From: Prevotellaceae bacterium
GTDB taxonomy: Bacteria > Bacteroidota > Bacteroidia > Bacteroidales > UBA932
Direction of reading: 5' to 3'
Length of the DNA stretch: 37,741 bases
Assembly: GCA_031263585.1 (NCBI GenBank)
Contig: JAISFN010000164.1
Coordinates: 1-37,741 of the forward strand
The notes beneath the pieces were generated by a model, which searched no databases, was not told where the DNA came from, and saw only the letters and a list, made by a program, of their open reading frames with translations. The number at the start of each line of letters is the position of its first letter. The stretch's first letter is position 1. Shown here piece after piece: positions 16,789 through 25,420 of this stretch. A program made the position numbers and the translations under genes.

Positions 16789-17349
16789 ATGTCAAGAATA
16801 GGAAAGTTACCTGTAAACCTGCCACAAGGAGTAACCGTTAAGGTTGAAGTCGGCAATGTGGTTACGGTTAAAGGGCCTCTCGGAGAGCTATCGCAGAAAG
16901 TTGACAGCGATATCAAGGTTTCCGTTGAAGAGGGAGTGTTGAGGGTAGAAAGACCTACCGATCAGTCTCGCCATCGGTCGTTGCATGGTTTGTACCGTGC
17001 TTTGATTAACAATATGGTTGTGGGTGTATCGACAGGTTATACCATTAAACAAGAATTAGTCGGCGTAGGTTATAAAGTGGACGTTCAAGGTCAGATAATG
17101 ACGTTTAGCTTGGGTTATTCGCACGATATTGCTTTGGAGTTGCCCAAGGAAGTGAAGGCAGTAGCCGACACGGTTAAAAAAGGACAAAACCCTGTGTTTA
17201 CACTTACCTCGCATGATAAACAATTAATAGGCATGGTGGCGGCTAAAATCCGTTCGTTCCGTAAACCGGAGCCTTACAAGGGTAAGGGTATCCGTTTTGC
17301 TGGTGAACAAATCAGACGTAAAGCCGGTAAGTCGGCTAATGCAAAATAA
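16789..17349 (+). CDS. rplF: 50S ribosomal protein L6
   Basis: 186 residues in the usual duplicated-domain L6 form: MSRIGKLPVNLPQGVTVKVE, LHGLYRALINNMVVGVSTGY, and the end motif PEPYKGKGIRFAGEQIRRKA. L6 sits by the sarcin-ricin loop near the factor-binding site. Confidence 0.96.
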   Translation: MSRIGKLPVNLPQGVTVKVEVGNVVTVKGPLGELSQKVDSDIKVSVEEGVLRVERPTDQSRHRSLHGLYRALINNMVVGVSTGYTIKQELVGVGYKVDVQGQIMTFSLGYSHDIALELPKEVKAVADTVKKGQNPVFTLTSHDKQLIGMVAAKIRSFRKPEPYKGKGIRFAGEQIRRKAGKSANAK

Positions 17350-17364
17350 CAGGAGGTTAAGTAA

Positions 17365-17727
17365 ATGGCATTAACAAAAATAGAAAGAAGAAAAAGAATA
17401 CAGCACCGCATACGCAAAGTGGTTAGCGGTACTGCAGAACATCCCCGCATGGCGATATTCAAAAGTAATAAACAAATATACGTGCAGTTTATTGATGATA
17501 CTACAGGTATAACTGTAGCCTCGGTATCGTCGAATGATAAAGCATTGGCAGAACAATTGAAAGGTAAATCGGGTATCGAAAAAGCCAAAGAGGTTGGTAA
17601 AGCTGCTGCCGAACGTGCACAAGCCAAAGAGATCACTACTGTTGTGTTTGACCGTGGCGGTTATTTGTATCATGGAAAAATTAAAGGTTTAGCAGAATCC
17701 GCCCGTGAAGGTGGTCTTAAATTTTAA
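17365..17727 (+). CDS. rplR: 50S ribosomal protein L18
   Basis: 120 residues: MALTKIERRKRIQHRIRKVV, HPRMAIFKSNKQIYVQFIDD and FDRGGYLYHGKIKGLAESAR. L18 carries 5S rRNA to the ribosome with L5. A clear AGGAGG (17351-17356) lies 8 nt before the ATG, a rare Shine-Dalgarno for this phylum. Confidence 0.96.
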   Translation: MALTKIERRKRIQHRIRKVVSGTAEHPRMAIFKSNKQIYVQFIDDTTGITVASVSSNDKALAEQLKGKSGIEKAKEVGKAAAERAQAKEITTVVFDRGGYLYHGKIKGLAESAREGGLKF

Positions 17728-17733
17728 TCGTTT

Positions 17734-18255
17734 ATGGCAGCAAATACAAATGTAAAAAAAGTAAAGACTACTGATTTGGAGCTTAAAGATAGGTTGGTTG
17801 CAATTCAACGTGTAACTAAAGTTACAAAAGGGGGACGCCATTTCAGTTTCGCCGCTATTGTTGTAGTAGGTAACGAAAATGGTATTGTAGGTTACGGGCT
17901 GGGCAAGGCTGGTGAAGTAACTTCGGCTATTGCCAAAGGTATTGAAGATGCCAAGAAAAATTTGGTTAAAGTACCTATTTATAAAGGCACTATTCCTCAT
18001 GAGCAGGAAGCTAAATTTGGCGGTGCACGTGTATTTATAAAGCCGGCTGCTCCCGGTACAGGAGTAAAAGCTGGGGGCGCGATGCGTGCTGTACTTGAAA
18101 GCGTTGGTATTCACGACGTATTGGCAAAGTCGAAAGGTTCATCGAACCCTCACAACTTGGTTAAAGCTACCGTGAATGCTTTATTGGAGCTTCGTGATGC
18201 TTATACCGTTTCCGAAGTACGTGGTGTACCCTTGAAAACAGTTTTTAAAGGATAA
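17734..18255 (+). CDS. rpsE: 30S ribosomal protein S5
   Basis: 173 residues with the double-stranded RNA-binding-like S5 N-terminal domain ([40 protein letters not shown]) and the C-terminal [21 protein letters not shown]5 affects decoding fidelity and forms the mRNA entry pore with S3 and S4. It lies 6 nt after rplR. Confidence 0.96.
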   Translation: MAANTNVKKVKTTDLELKDRLVAIQRVTKVTKGGRHFSFAAIVVVGNENGIVGYGLGKAGEVTSAIAKGIEDAKKNLVKVPIYKGTIPHEQEAKFGGARVFIKPAAPGTGVKAGGAMRAVLESVGIHDVLAKSKGSSNPHNLVKATVNALLELRDAYTVSEVRGVPLKTVFKG

Positions 18256-18267
18256 GGAGATAAGGTT

Positions 18268-18450
18268 ATGGCAATATACAGAATAACTCAGATAAAGAGC
18301 AAAATAGGCTCGACAAAAAGTCAGCGTGCTACGCTTGAAACATTGGGAATACGTAAAATGCACCACAGTGTTGAACGTGAAATGACTCCGATTGTTGCAG
18401 GTATGATTAAAGCCGTTAGCCATTTGGTAAAAGTGGAGGAAATGAAGTAA
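18268..18450 (+). CDS. rpmD: 50S ribosomal protein L30
   Basis: 60 residues: MAIYRITQIKSKIGSTKSQR, TLETLGIRKMHHSVE. This is the short bacterial L30. GGAGA lies about 10 nt before the start. It sits between rpsE and rplO, as in all spc operons. Confidence 0.95.
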   Translation: MAIYRITQIKSKIGSTKSQRATLETLGIRKMHHSVEREMTPIVAGMIKAVSHLVKVEEMK

Positions 18451-18471
18451 CCTACTAATAGAGAAAAGATC

Positions 18472-18918
18472 ATGCAATTGAATAATTTAAAACCCGCTAA
18501 AGGGTCAACACATAAGGAAAAGAGAATCGGGCGCGGCCAGGGTTCCGGCCGTGGAGGCACATCCACAAAAGGACATAAAGGAGCCCAATCGCGTTCGGGT
18601 TACTCTCGCAAATTCGGTTTTGAAGGGGGACAAATGCCGCTTCAACGCCGTTTGCCCAAGTTCGGTTTTACTAATATTAACCATGTTGAATATAAGGCTG
18701 TTAATATTTCAACTTTACAGGAATTGGCCGAAAAGTTGAATGTAACTTCAATTAATGTTGATACATTGATTAAAGTAGGTCTTGTATCGAAAAAAGATTT
18801 AGTAAAAATATTAGGAAACGGAACACTTAATGCAACGCTTGAGGTTGCTGCTCATGCATTTTCAAAATCGGCAGTTGCAGCAATTGAAGTAAAACAAGGA
18901 AAAGCCATAAAACTATAG
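18472..18918 (+). CDS. rplO: 50S ribosomal protein L15
   Basis: 148 residues: MQLNNLKPAKGSTHKEKRIG, then a glycine/arginine-rich extension (RGQGSGRGGTSTKGHKGAQS) and FEGGQMPLQRRLPKFGF, the standard L15 layout. L15 threads into 23S rRNA as a late assembly protein. It ends 3 nt before secY. Confidence 0.96.
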   Translation: MQLNNLKPAKGSTHKEKRIGRGQGSGRGGTSTKGHKGAQSRSGYSRKFGFEGGQMPLQRRLPKFGFTNINHVEYKAVNISTLQELAEKLNVTSINVDTLIKVGLVSKKDLVKILGNGTLNATLEVAAHAFSKSAVAAIEVKQGKAIKL

Positions 18919-18921
18919 CCA

Positions 18922-20238
18922 ATGAAACGATTTATCCAGACAATCCAGAATATCTTCAAGATAGAAGAACTGCGTAACAGAATTCTTTACACAGTAGTGT
19001 TGTTGTTGGTATTCCGTCTTGGAAGTTTCATTGTGCTTCCCGGTATCGACCCTGTTCAACTCGCCGGTTTTAAAGCTCAGGCAACCGAGGGGCTTCAAGG
19101 GTTATTAAACTTGTTTTCGGGGGGAGCTTTCGGTAACGCGTCAATTTTCGCATTGGGGGTGATGCCCTATATCTCGGCATCCATCGTTATCCAGCTTCTT
19201 ACGATTATGGTTCCAGCGCTACAACGTTTACAAAGGGAAGGAGAAAGTGGTCGCCGTAAAATCAACCAATATACCAGGTTTTTAACTATAATTATTTTGT
19301 TATTTCAAGCACCTGCCTACCTTACAAATTTACACGTACAACTTGCAGAGTCGGCTTTTATGATTAAAGGGTTTTTCTACCAATTTACATCAACCGTAAT
19401 TTTAATTGCCGGAACGATGTTTGTGATGTGGTTAGGAGAGCGTATTACCGACCGTGGCTTGGGCAATGGTATTTCGTTGATAATTATGATTGGCATCGTG
19501 GCTCGTTTGCCGCATGCACTGATTGCTGAGTTGGGTGTTCGTTGGAGTGAAACAACAGGAGGTATGATGTACTTTATTCTCGAAATGCTTATTTTGTATT
19601 TTGTATTCGTATTCAGTATTGCTTTGGTACAGGCTACTCGTCGTATCCCTGTACAATATGCAAAACGCATTGTAGGAAATAAGCAATATGGCGGAGTGCG
19701 TCAATACATACCTTTAAAAATAAATGCTGCGGGTGTAATGCCTATCATCTTTGCTCAGGCTTTGATGGTAATTCCGATGCTGTTTACTAATTTCGACAGC
19801 ACGCGTGGCCTTGCGGCGGCATTTAATCCTTACGGTTTTTGGTACACATTTACCATTTTCGTGTTGGTAGTAGCATTTACATATTTCTACACAGCCATTA
19901 CGGTAAACCCTACAATGATGGCAGAAGAAATGAAAAAGAACGGGGGTTTTATTCCCGGTGTTAAGCCCGGTAAAAAAACAGCCGAATATATTGATACAAT
20001 AATGTCGAGAATAACATTGCCAGGTTCAATATTTTTGGGTTTGATCGCAATACTTCCCACATTTGCTGTATTGTTAGGTGTAAACGATCAGTTTGCGCAG
20101 TTTTTCGGAGGTACATCCCTATTGATTCTTGTAGGGGTTGTGCTTGATACATTGCAGCAAATTGAAAGTCATCTTTTACTTCGCCACTACGACGGTTTGA
20201 TGAAAACCGGACGTCTGAAAGGACGTAATTCCAATTAG
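18922..20238 (+). CDS. secY: Preprotein translocase channel subunit SecY
   Basis: A 438-residue polytopic membrane protein with about ten hydrophobic helices. Signatures include the plug/TM2 region SGGAFGNASIFALGVMPYIS, ITDRGLGNGISLIIMIGIVA, the cytoplasmic loop TRRIPVQYAKRIVGNKQYGG, and PGVKPGKKTAEYIDTIMSRI. SecY forms the SecYEG pore for signal-peptide proteins, including those later exported by SprA-dependent secretion. It is the last membrane gene of the spc set and precedes map by 36 nt. Confidence 0.97.
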   Translation: MKRFIQTIQNIFKIEELRNRILYTVVLLLVFRLGSFIVLPGIDPVQLAGFKAQATEGLQGLLNLFSGGAFGNASIFALGVMPYISASIVIQLLTIMVPALQRLQREGESGRRKINQYTRFLTIIILLFQAPAYLTNLHVQLAESAFMIKGFFYQFTSTVILIAGTMFVMWLGERITDRGLGNGISLIIMIGIVARLPHALIAELGVRWSETTGGMMYFILEMLILYFVFVFSIALVQATRRIPVQYAKRIVGNKQYGGVRQYIPLKINAAGVMPIIFAQALMVIPMLFTNFDSTRGLAAAFNPYGFWYTFTIFVLVVAFTYFYTAITVNPTMMAEEMKKNGGFIPGVKPGKKTAEYIDTIMSRITLPGSIFLGLIAILPTFAVLLGVNDQFAQFFGGTSLLILVGVVLDTLQQIESHLLLRHYDGLMKTGRLKGRNSN

Positions 20239-20274
20239 TTGGTTGTAAAAGATAAGTTTTTGTTCTTTATTTTA

Positions 20275-21057
20275 ATGAGTAAATTAAGAAATAACGAGGA
20301 AATTGAGATACTAAGAGAGAATGCTCTCCTAGTGTCTAAAACTTTAGCCGAAATTGCGAAATATATCAAGCCGGGTGTGGCTACTATAAAGCTTGATAAA
20401 ATTGCCGAGCAATTTATTCGCGATCATGAGGCTGAGCCGGGTTTTCTCGGATACAACGGTTTCCCCAATACGCTTTGTATTTCGGTAAATAGTGTAGTCG
20501 TTCATGGTATTCCATCTGAATATGTTTTGCAGGAAGGCGATATCGTGTCGGTTGATTGTGGTACCCGCATGAAAGGTTATTATGGAGATTCGGCGTATAC
20601 GTTCGCGGTTGGCAGGATTAGTCCTGAGGCAGAAATGCTACTGAAGGTTACGAAGGAGTCGCTTTTCAAAGGAATCGAACAAGCTGTTGAAGGAAATCAT
20701 ATGGGTGATGTGTCTTATGCCATCCAAAACTATGTCGAAGGCTATGGCTTTTCCGTAGTTCGCGAGATGGTAGGGCATGCCATAGGGCAAAACATGCATG
20801 AGCGTCCGGATGTGCCGAACTACGGTAAACGTGGGTCAGGGAAAAAACTTGCCGAAGGAATGGTTATTTGTATTGAACCTATGATTAATGCAGGGAGTAA
20901 GGAAATTTACCAGGAGCGCGACGGGTGGACTATCCGAACGGCAGATAAACACAACTCGGCTCATTATGAGCTTACGGTTGCTGTACGAAAAGGGAAGACC
21001 GATGTATTATCAACCTTCGATTATGTCGAAGAAGTTTTGAAGCAAAAAGAACAGTAA
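20275..21057 (+). CDS. map: Methionine aminopeptidase, type I
   Basis: 260 residues from the ATG at 20275; an in-frame TTG directly after the secY stop would add 12 hydrophobic residues and is unlikely. The five metal ligands are visible in order: VSVDCG and GYYGDSAYT (two Asp), VGHAIGQNMHERP (His), CIEPM (Glu) and HYELTVAV (Glu). It removes N-terminal methionine from new proteins. Its place after secY is typical of Bacteroidales clusters. Confidence 0.95.
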   Translation: MSKLRNNEEIEILRENALLVSKTLAEIAKYIKPGVATIKLDKIAEQFIRDHEAEPGFLGYNGFPNTLCISVNSVVVHGIPSEYVLQEGDIVSVDCGTRMKGYYGDSAYTFAVGRISPEAEMLLKVTKESLFKGIEQAVEGNHMGDVSYAIQNYVEGYGFSVVREMVGHAIGQNMHERPDVPNYGKRGSGKKLAEGMVICIEPMINAGSKEIYQERDGWTIRTADKHNSAHYELTVAVRKGKTDVLSTFDYVEEVLKQKEQ

Positions 21058-21069
21058 AGAAAAAAGTAG

Positions 21070-21288
21070 ATGGCAAAACAAGCTGCTATTGAAAAAGATG
21101 GAACAATTGTCGAAGCATTGTCAAATGCGATGTTTCGGGTTGAGTTGGATAACGGACATGTGATTATTGCTCACATCTCGGGTAAGATGCGTATGCATTA
21201 CATTAAAATTTTACCCGGAGACAGAGTGAAAGTCGAAATGTCCCCTTACGATTTGACTAAAGGAAGAATTTCATTTAGGTATAAATAA
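21070..21288 (+). CDS. infA: Translation initiation factor IF-1
   Basis: 72 residues, standard length: [40 protein letters not shown] and [11 protein letters not shown], a single OB-fold. IF-1 blocks the A site during initiation. Thirteen bases separate it from map. Confidence 0.97.
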   Translation: MAKQAAIEKDGTIVEALSNAMFRVELDNGHVIIAHISGKMRMHYIKILPGDRVKVEMSPYDLTKGRISFRYK

Positions 21289-21310
21289 TATTGTTTTAAA
21301 CAATTGAGCG

Positions 21311-21427
21311 ATGAAAGTTAAAGCATCAATAAAAAAGCGTAGCGAGGATTGCAAAATCGTAAAACGTAAAGGTCGTTTATATGTGATTTGCAAAAAAAAT
21401 CCGAAGTTTAAAATGCGCCAAGGATAA
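21311..21427 (+). CDS. rpmJ: 50S ribosomal protein L36
   Basis: A 38-residue protein, [20 protein letters not shown] ending NPKFKMRQG. Classical L36 binds zinc with three Cys and one His; here the first Cys is Ser and the His is replaced, leaving isolated Cys14 and Cys27, so it is the zinc-free variant, as is common in Bacteroidota. It lies between infA and rpsM as usual. Confidence 0.95.
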   Translation: MKVKASIKKRSEDCKIVKRKGRLYVICKKNPKFKMRQG

Positions 21428-21452
21428 TTTTTTAAATTTATAAAGTAAGAAT

Positions 21453-21830
21453 ATGGCACGTATTGCAGGTGTTGATTTACCTAAAAATAAAAGAGGCGAG
21501 GTAGGCTTAACTTATATTTACGGTATAGGTAGCAGTACCTCCCGTAAAATACTCAGCGAAGCCGGAATTAGTTTCGACATTAAAGTAAAAGATTGGAACG
21601 ATGACCAGATTACGGCTATCCGTAATATTATCAACCACAATTATAAAATTGAAGGCGAATTGCGTTCATTGGTACAACTGAACATTAAACGCCTTATGGA
21701 TATCGGTTGTTACCGTGGCATTCGTCATCGTTTAGGCTTGCCGGTTCGCGGGCAAAGTACAAAAAACAATGCACGTACCCGTAAGGGAAGAAAGAAAACT
21801 GTGGCAAACAAGAAAAAAGCAACTAAATAG
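21453..21830 (+). CDS. rpsM: 30S ribosomal protein S13
   Basis: 125 residues: [39 protein letters not shown], and the basic tail [29 protein letters not shown]13 contacts P-site tRNA and forms the B1 bridge to the 50S subunit. It is the first gene of the alpha set. Confidence 0.96.
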   Translation: MARIAGVDLPKNKRGEVGLTYIYGIGSSTSRKILSEAGISFDIKVKDWNDDQITAIRNIINHNYKIEGELRSLVQLNIKRLMDIGCYRGIRHRLGLPVRGQSTKNNARTRKGRKKTVANKKKATK

Positions 21831-21839
21831 TAAGTAATA

Positions 21840-22229
21840 ATGGCAAAAAAACCAGGATCTGTAAAAAAGAAAGTGGTGAAAGTGGAAGCCGTAGGTCAGG
21901 CGCACATTCACTCAACCTTCAACAATATCATCATTACTTTGGCCAATGCCGAAGGACAGGTTATTAGTTGGTCGTCGGCCGGGAAAATGAATTTCCGTGG
22001 TTCGAAAAAGAACACTCCTTATGCTGCCCAAACAGCTGCTGCTGATTGTGCAAAAGTAGCTTACGATTTAGGCTTGCGTCGTGTAAAAGTATATGTTAAA
22101 GGGCCGGGTGCCGGACGCGAGTCGGCTATCCGTACCATCCATGCAGCTGGTATCGAAGTTGCCGAGATTGTTGATGTTACGCCGCTTCCTCATAATGGTT
22201 GCCGCCCTCCCGGAAGAAGGAGAGTGTAA
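21840..22229 (+). CDS. rpsK: 30S ribosomal protein S11
   Basis: 129 residues: [40 protein letters not shown] and the C-terminal [16 protein letters not shown]11 shapes the platform by the E site. The gap to rpsM is 9 nt; after it comes a 130-nt gap before rpsD. Confidence 0.97.
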   Translation: MAKKPGSVKKKVVKVEAVGQAHIHSTFNNIIITLANAEGQVISWSSAGKMNFRGSKKNTPYAAQTAAADCAKVAYDLGLRRVKVYVKGPGAGRESAIRTIHAAGIEVAEIVDVTPLPHNGCRPPGRRRV

Positions 22230-22359
22230 TCAATTGGATATTGAGAATTGAAGATTGAAAAATGGACATTGTCCGGTAATCAATTAAAATTGTGTGTCGT
22301 GATACTTGATATTCGATACATGGTACAAAACAAAAACAAAAGATTTTAAAAATTAAGAA

Positions 22360-22971
22360 ATGGCAAGATATATTGGACCCAAAACAAAAATAGCCCGTAA
22401 ATTCGGGGAACCTATTTTCGGGACGGATAAAAGCTTCGAGCGTAAAAATTATCCTCCGGGGCAACACGGGTTGGCAAAAAAACGTAAAAAAGTATCGGAA
22501 TACGGTATCCAGTTAACCGAAAAGCAAAAAGTACGTTACACTTATGGTTTGTTGGAGCGCCAGTTCCGTAATTTGTACGAAAAGGCATCGCGCATGAAGG
22601 GTAGAAAAGGTGAAAACCTTATTATCCTTCTCGAGAGCCGTTTAGATAATACCATTTACCGTTTGGGTATTTCGCCCAGTCGTCCTGCTGCACGCCAATT
22701 GGTTACACATAGCCACATTATAGTGAACGGGCGTGTTTGCAACATCCCTTCGTATATATTGAAACCCGGAGATGTTGTTGGTGTTCGTGAACGTTCGAAA
22801 TCGCTTGAAATTATCCAAAATTCGATAAGATCTGTTACCAAAAGCAGATTTTCGTGGTTAGAATGGGATTCCGTTACACTTTCAGCGAAATTTATCAATC
22901 GCCCTGAAAGAAGCGAAGTGCCAGAAATTATAAACGAACAATTAATAGTTGAACTTTATTCTAAATCATAA
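22360..22971 (+). CDS. rpsD: 30S ribosomal protein S4 (zinc-free form)
   Basis: 203 residues: [20 protein letters not shown] with no N-terminal zinc cysteines, then [40 protein letters not shown] and the S4 RNA-binding domain [21 protein letters not shown]4 starts 30S assembly and, in other bacteria, represses the alpha operon by binding its mRNA. A structured gap follows before rpoA. Confidence 0.97.
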   Translation: MARYIGPKTKIARKFGEPIFGTDKSFERKNYPPGQHGLAKKRKKVSEYGIQLTEKQKVRYTYGLLERQFRNLYEKASRMKGRKGENLIILLESRLDNTIYRLGISPSRPAARQLVTHSHIIVNGRVCNIPSYILKPGDVVGVRERSKSLEIIQNSIRSVTKSRFSWLEWDSVTLSAKFINRPERSEVPEIINEQLIVELYSKS

Positions 22972-23084
22972 CGTTGATTTAATGCCGGGCAAGGAATTGG
23001 AAATTGTTTATTTTATAATTGGCAAACAAATAGTAAATCAACGATATACAATTAATTGCTTTATGCTTCCGACTTAGTCCGGAA
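22972..23084 (+). promoter_or_regulatory. Structured leader between rpsD and rpoA
   Basis: CGTTGATTTA (22972-22981) is perfectly complementary to TAAATCAACG (23034-23043), enclosing a smaller TTGTTT/AAACAA pair. A second hairpin, TTCC-GAC-TTA-GTC-C-GGAA, lies at 23067-23084, 35 nt before the rpoA ATG. Two hairpins in a 147-nt gap directly behind the S4 gene could regulate rpoA-rplQ. Confidence 0.45.
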
Positions 23085-23118
23085 ACCGATTTTCAAAGAT
23101 AATAATAACAAATTTACT

Positions 23119-24111
23119 ATGGCAATATTAGCATTCCAAAAACCTGACAAGGTAATTATGCTCGAGGCTAACGACACCTTTGGACGTTTTGAATTCCGTC
23201 CGCTGGAGCCGGGTTATGGCATAACAATAGGAAACGCGTTGCGTCGCATCCTTTTGTCATCCTTGGAAGGTTATGCAATTACTTCTGTGAAAATCACAGG
23301 CGTTGATCACGAATTTACTACTATTCCCGGGGTGATCGAAAACGTTGTCGAGATTATCCTAAACATCAAAAAAATCCGTCTCAAAAGAGTTGTTGATGGT
23401 ATAGACCATGAAAGAGTTTCGGTAGTAGTTACCGGACAAAATGAGTTTACGGCAGGTTATTTGTCGGGATTCATGAGCTCTTTTAAAGTTTTAAATCCCA
23501 ACCAGCTTATTTGCCGGATGGAGCCTTCGGTTAAACTTCAAATTGATCTTGTAATCAATAAAGGTAGGGGTTATGTGCCTGCCGAGGAGAATAAGCCCGA
23601 AGATACCGAGTTTGGATTAATTCCTATTGACTCAATTCATACTCCTATTAAAAATGTGAAATTTGCTGTTGAGAACTGGCGTGTTGAACAAAAAACCGAC
23701 TACGAAAAGCTGACAATGGAAGTTACCACTGACGGTTCAATTTTTCCGAAAGATGCTTTAAAGGAAGCAGCTAAAATTCTGATTCATCACTTTATGCTTT
23801 TCTCTGATGAAAAAATTTCGATTGATGCCGAGGAGAAATTTACAAATGATGAGTTTGATGAAGATGTATTACATATGCGCCAAATGCTGAAAACAAAACT
23901 GGTTGATATGGACCTGTCGGTTCGTGCATTGAATTGTTTAAAAGCGGCCGAGGTTGAAACCTTAGGCGATTTAGTTAAGTTCCAACGCAATGACTTGCTC
24001 AAATTCCGTAATTTCGGTAAAAAATCACTTACGGAGTTGGATGAATTGCTCGACAATTTGAATCTGTCGTTCGGGATGGATATTTCAAAATACAAATTTG
24101 ACAAGGATTAA
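23119..24111 (+). CDS. rpoA: RNA polymerase alpha subunit
   Basis: 330 residues from the ATG at 23119 ([20 protein letters not shown]); an in-frame TTG 63 nt upstream falls in the leader hairpins and is not favoured. The N-terminal dimerisation domain has [26 protein letters not shown]; the C-terminal domain has [20 protein letters not shown] and [13 protein letters not shown]. Alpha starts polymerase assembly and contacts activators. It is followed by rplQ after 5 nt. Confidence 0.97.
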   Translation: MAILAFQKPDKVIMLEANDTFGRFEFRPLEPGYGITIGNALRRILLSSLEGYAITSVKITGVDHEFTTIPGVIENVVEIILNIKKIRLKRVVDGIDHERVSVVVTGQNEFTAGYLSGFMSSFKVLNPNQLICRMEPSVKLQIDLVINKGRGYVPAEENKPEDTEFGLIPIDSIHTPIKNVKFAVENWRVEQKTDYEKLTMEVTTDGSIFPKDALKEAAKILIHHFMLFSDEKISIDAEEKFTNDEFDEDVLHMRQMLKTKLVDMDLSVRALNCLKAAEVETLGDLVKFQRNDLLKFRNFGKKSLTELDELLDNLNLSFGMDISKYKFDKD

Positions 24112-24116
24112 AAGTA

Positions 24117-24635
24117 ATGAGACACAATAAAAAAGTTAATCATTTAGGATGCAAAAGCGAGCATCGTAAAGCCTTATTGGCAAATTTAGCTTCGTCATTA
24201 ATTTTGCATAAACGTATTGAAACTACTACTGCAAAAGCCAAAGCGTTACGTGTTTATATCGAACCTTTGATTACAAAATCAAAAACCGATTCGACACACT
24301 CGCGCCGTATAGTGTTCAGTTATTTGAAAAACAAGTATGCCGTATCGGAGCTTTTCCGTACAATTGCTCCAAAAATAACAGATCGTCCAGGAGGGTATAC
24401 CCGTGTACTTAAAATTGGTTTTCGCCAAGGCGATGCTGCCGAAATGGCGATGATTGAATTGGTTGATTTCAACGAAGTAGCATTGGGCGCTACAACTAAA
24501 AAAGAAAGCAAGAAAACTACACGCCGTAGCCGTAGTAAATCGTCGGGAGCCAGTGAAGCTACTGCCGAACCAAAAGCAAAGAAAACGAAAAAAGAAACAA
24601 CGGAAGTTGCTGCTCCGGAAGCAACGGAAGAATAG
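24117..24635 (+). CDS. rplQ: 50S ribosomal protein L17
   Basis: 172 residues: [40 protein letters not shown] and [20 protein letters not shown], then a C-terminal tail of about 45 residues rich in Lys, Ala, Glu and Ser. Tailed L17 is common in Bacteroidota. It is the last gene of the cluster and is followed by a strong terminator. Confidence 0.96.
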   Translation: MRHNKKVNHLGCKSEHRKALLANLASSLILHKRIETTTAKAKALRVYIEPLITKSKTDSTHSRRIVFSYLKNKYAVSELFRTIAPKITDRPGGYTRVLKIGFRQGDAAEMAMIELVDFNEVALGATTKKESKKTTRRSRSKSSGASEATAEPKAKKTKKETTEVAAPEATEE

Positions 24636-24662
24636 CATTGGCTGTTTTTTAGGAATATTAAT

Positions 24663-24694
24663 AAGCTCTTTCCGATACAGGAAGGGGCTTTTTT
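24663..24694 (+). terminator. Rho-independent terminator ending the ribosomal cluster
   Basis: AAGCTCTTTCC pairs with GGAAGGGGCTT (11 bp including G-U pairs) around GATACA, followed by six Ts. It closes the rpsL-to-rplQ block 27 nt after rplQ. Confidence 0.85.
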
Positions 24695-24770
24695 ATTGGT
24701 TAATAATAAACTATTAAAAGAACTCTGTTAAAATTAATGACTTCGACAGTATTATGATAGAAATTATTAA

Positions 24771-24778
24771 TATATTTG
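24771..24778 (+). promoter_or_regulatory. -7 element before ruvA
   Basis: TATATTTG fits TAnnTTTG exactly and lies 41 nt before the ruvA ATG, but no TTTG is found 19-21 nt upstream, so the promoter is only half supported. Confidence 0.45.
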
Positions 24779-24819
24779 TAAGTTATAGAATAAAGTTGTT
24801 AGTTTGAAGCTTTTTTGAT

Positions 24820-25401
24820 ATGTATGAATATATTAAGGGTAAAATAACGGTTTTAACGCCTACTTTTGCAGTGGTTGAAACAAACGGTATCGGGTATAAT
24901 GTCAACATATCGCTTCAAACGTATTCGAAATTTGAGGGTGTGGACGAAGCGAAACTTTTTCTTCATCAAATTGTTCGAGAAGATGCAAATTTGCTATTCG
25001 GCTTTTATGGTGAAGATGAACGCGAGGTGTTCCGTTTGTTGTTAACGGTTTCGGGCATCGGTGCAAATACGGCAAGGATGATGCTGTCATCACTGTCGGC
25101 TGATGACATCCGTTCGGCAATTATTAAAGACGATGTATCTCGCTTGAAAAGCGTAAAAGGGGTAGGGTTGAAAACAGCACAACGTATTGTTGTAGATTTG
25201 AAAGATAAAATTATCCGTGTAGGAGTTGGCACCGAGGTGTTTGCATCATCGGGCAGTACGTTAAGAGAAGAAGCGTTGGCAGCCCTTGTTGCGTTAGGTT
25301 TTGCAAAGATGCCTGCCGAAAAAACCCTGACGGATTTGCTAAAAGGCGACAGTGATTATACTGTTGAATCTTTAATTAAAGCGGCTTTAAAACAATTGTA
25401 G
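24820..25401 (+). CDS. ruvA: Holliday junction DNA helicase subunit RuvA
   Basis: 193 residues: an N-terminal OB domain (MYEYIKGKITVLTPTFAVVE), two helix-hairpin-helix motifs (LTVSGIGANTARMMLSSL and LKSVKGVGLKTAQRIVVDLK), and the C-terminal RuvB-binding domain (REEALAALVALGFAKMPAEK). RuvA holds the four-way junction that RuvB migrates. In Bacteroidales ruvA commonly precedes sprA; here the gap is 19 nt. Confidence 0.96.
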   Translation: MYEYIKGKITVLTPTFAVVETNGIGYNVNISLQTYSKFEGVDEAKLFLHQIVREDANLLFGFYGEDEREVFRLLLTVSGIGANTARMMLSSLSADDIRSAIIKDDVSRLKSVKGVGLKTAQRIVVDLKDKIIRVGVGTEVFASSGSTLREEALAALVALGFAKMPAEKTLTDLLKGDSDYTVESLIKAALKQL

Positions 25402-25420
25402 ATTCGGTGAAAATAAAAAG

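Noticed and set aside
23056-23118. Upstream TTG start for rpoA.
   Set aside because: It adds 21 residues unlike any alpha subunit and falls within leader hairpins; [11 protein letters not shown] is the expected start.
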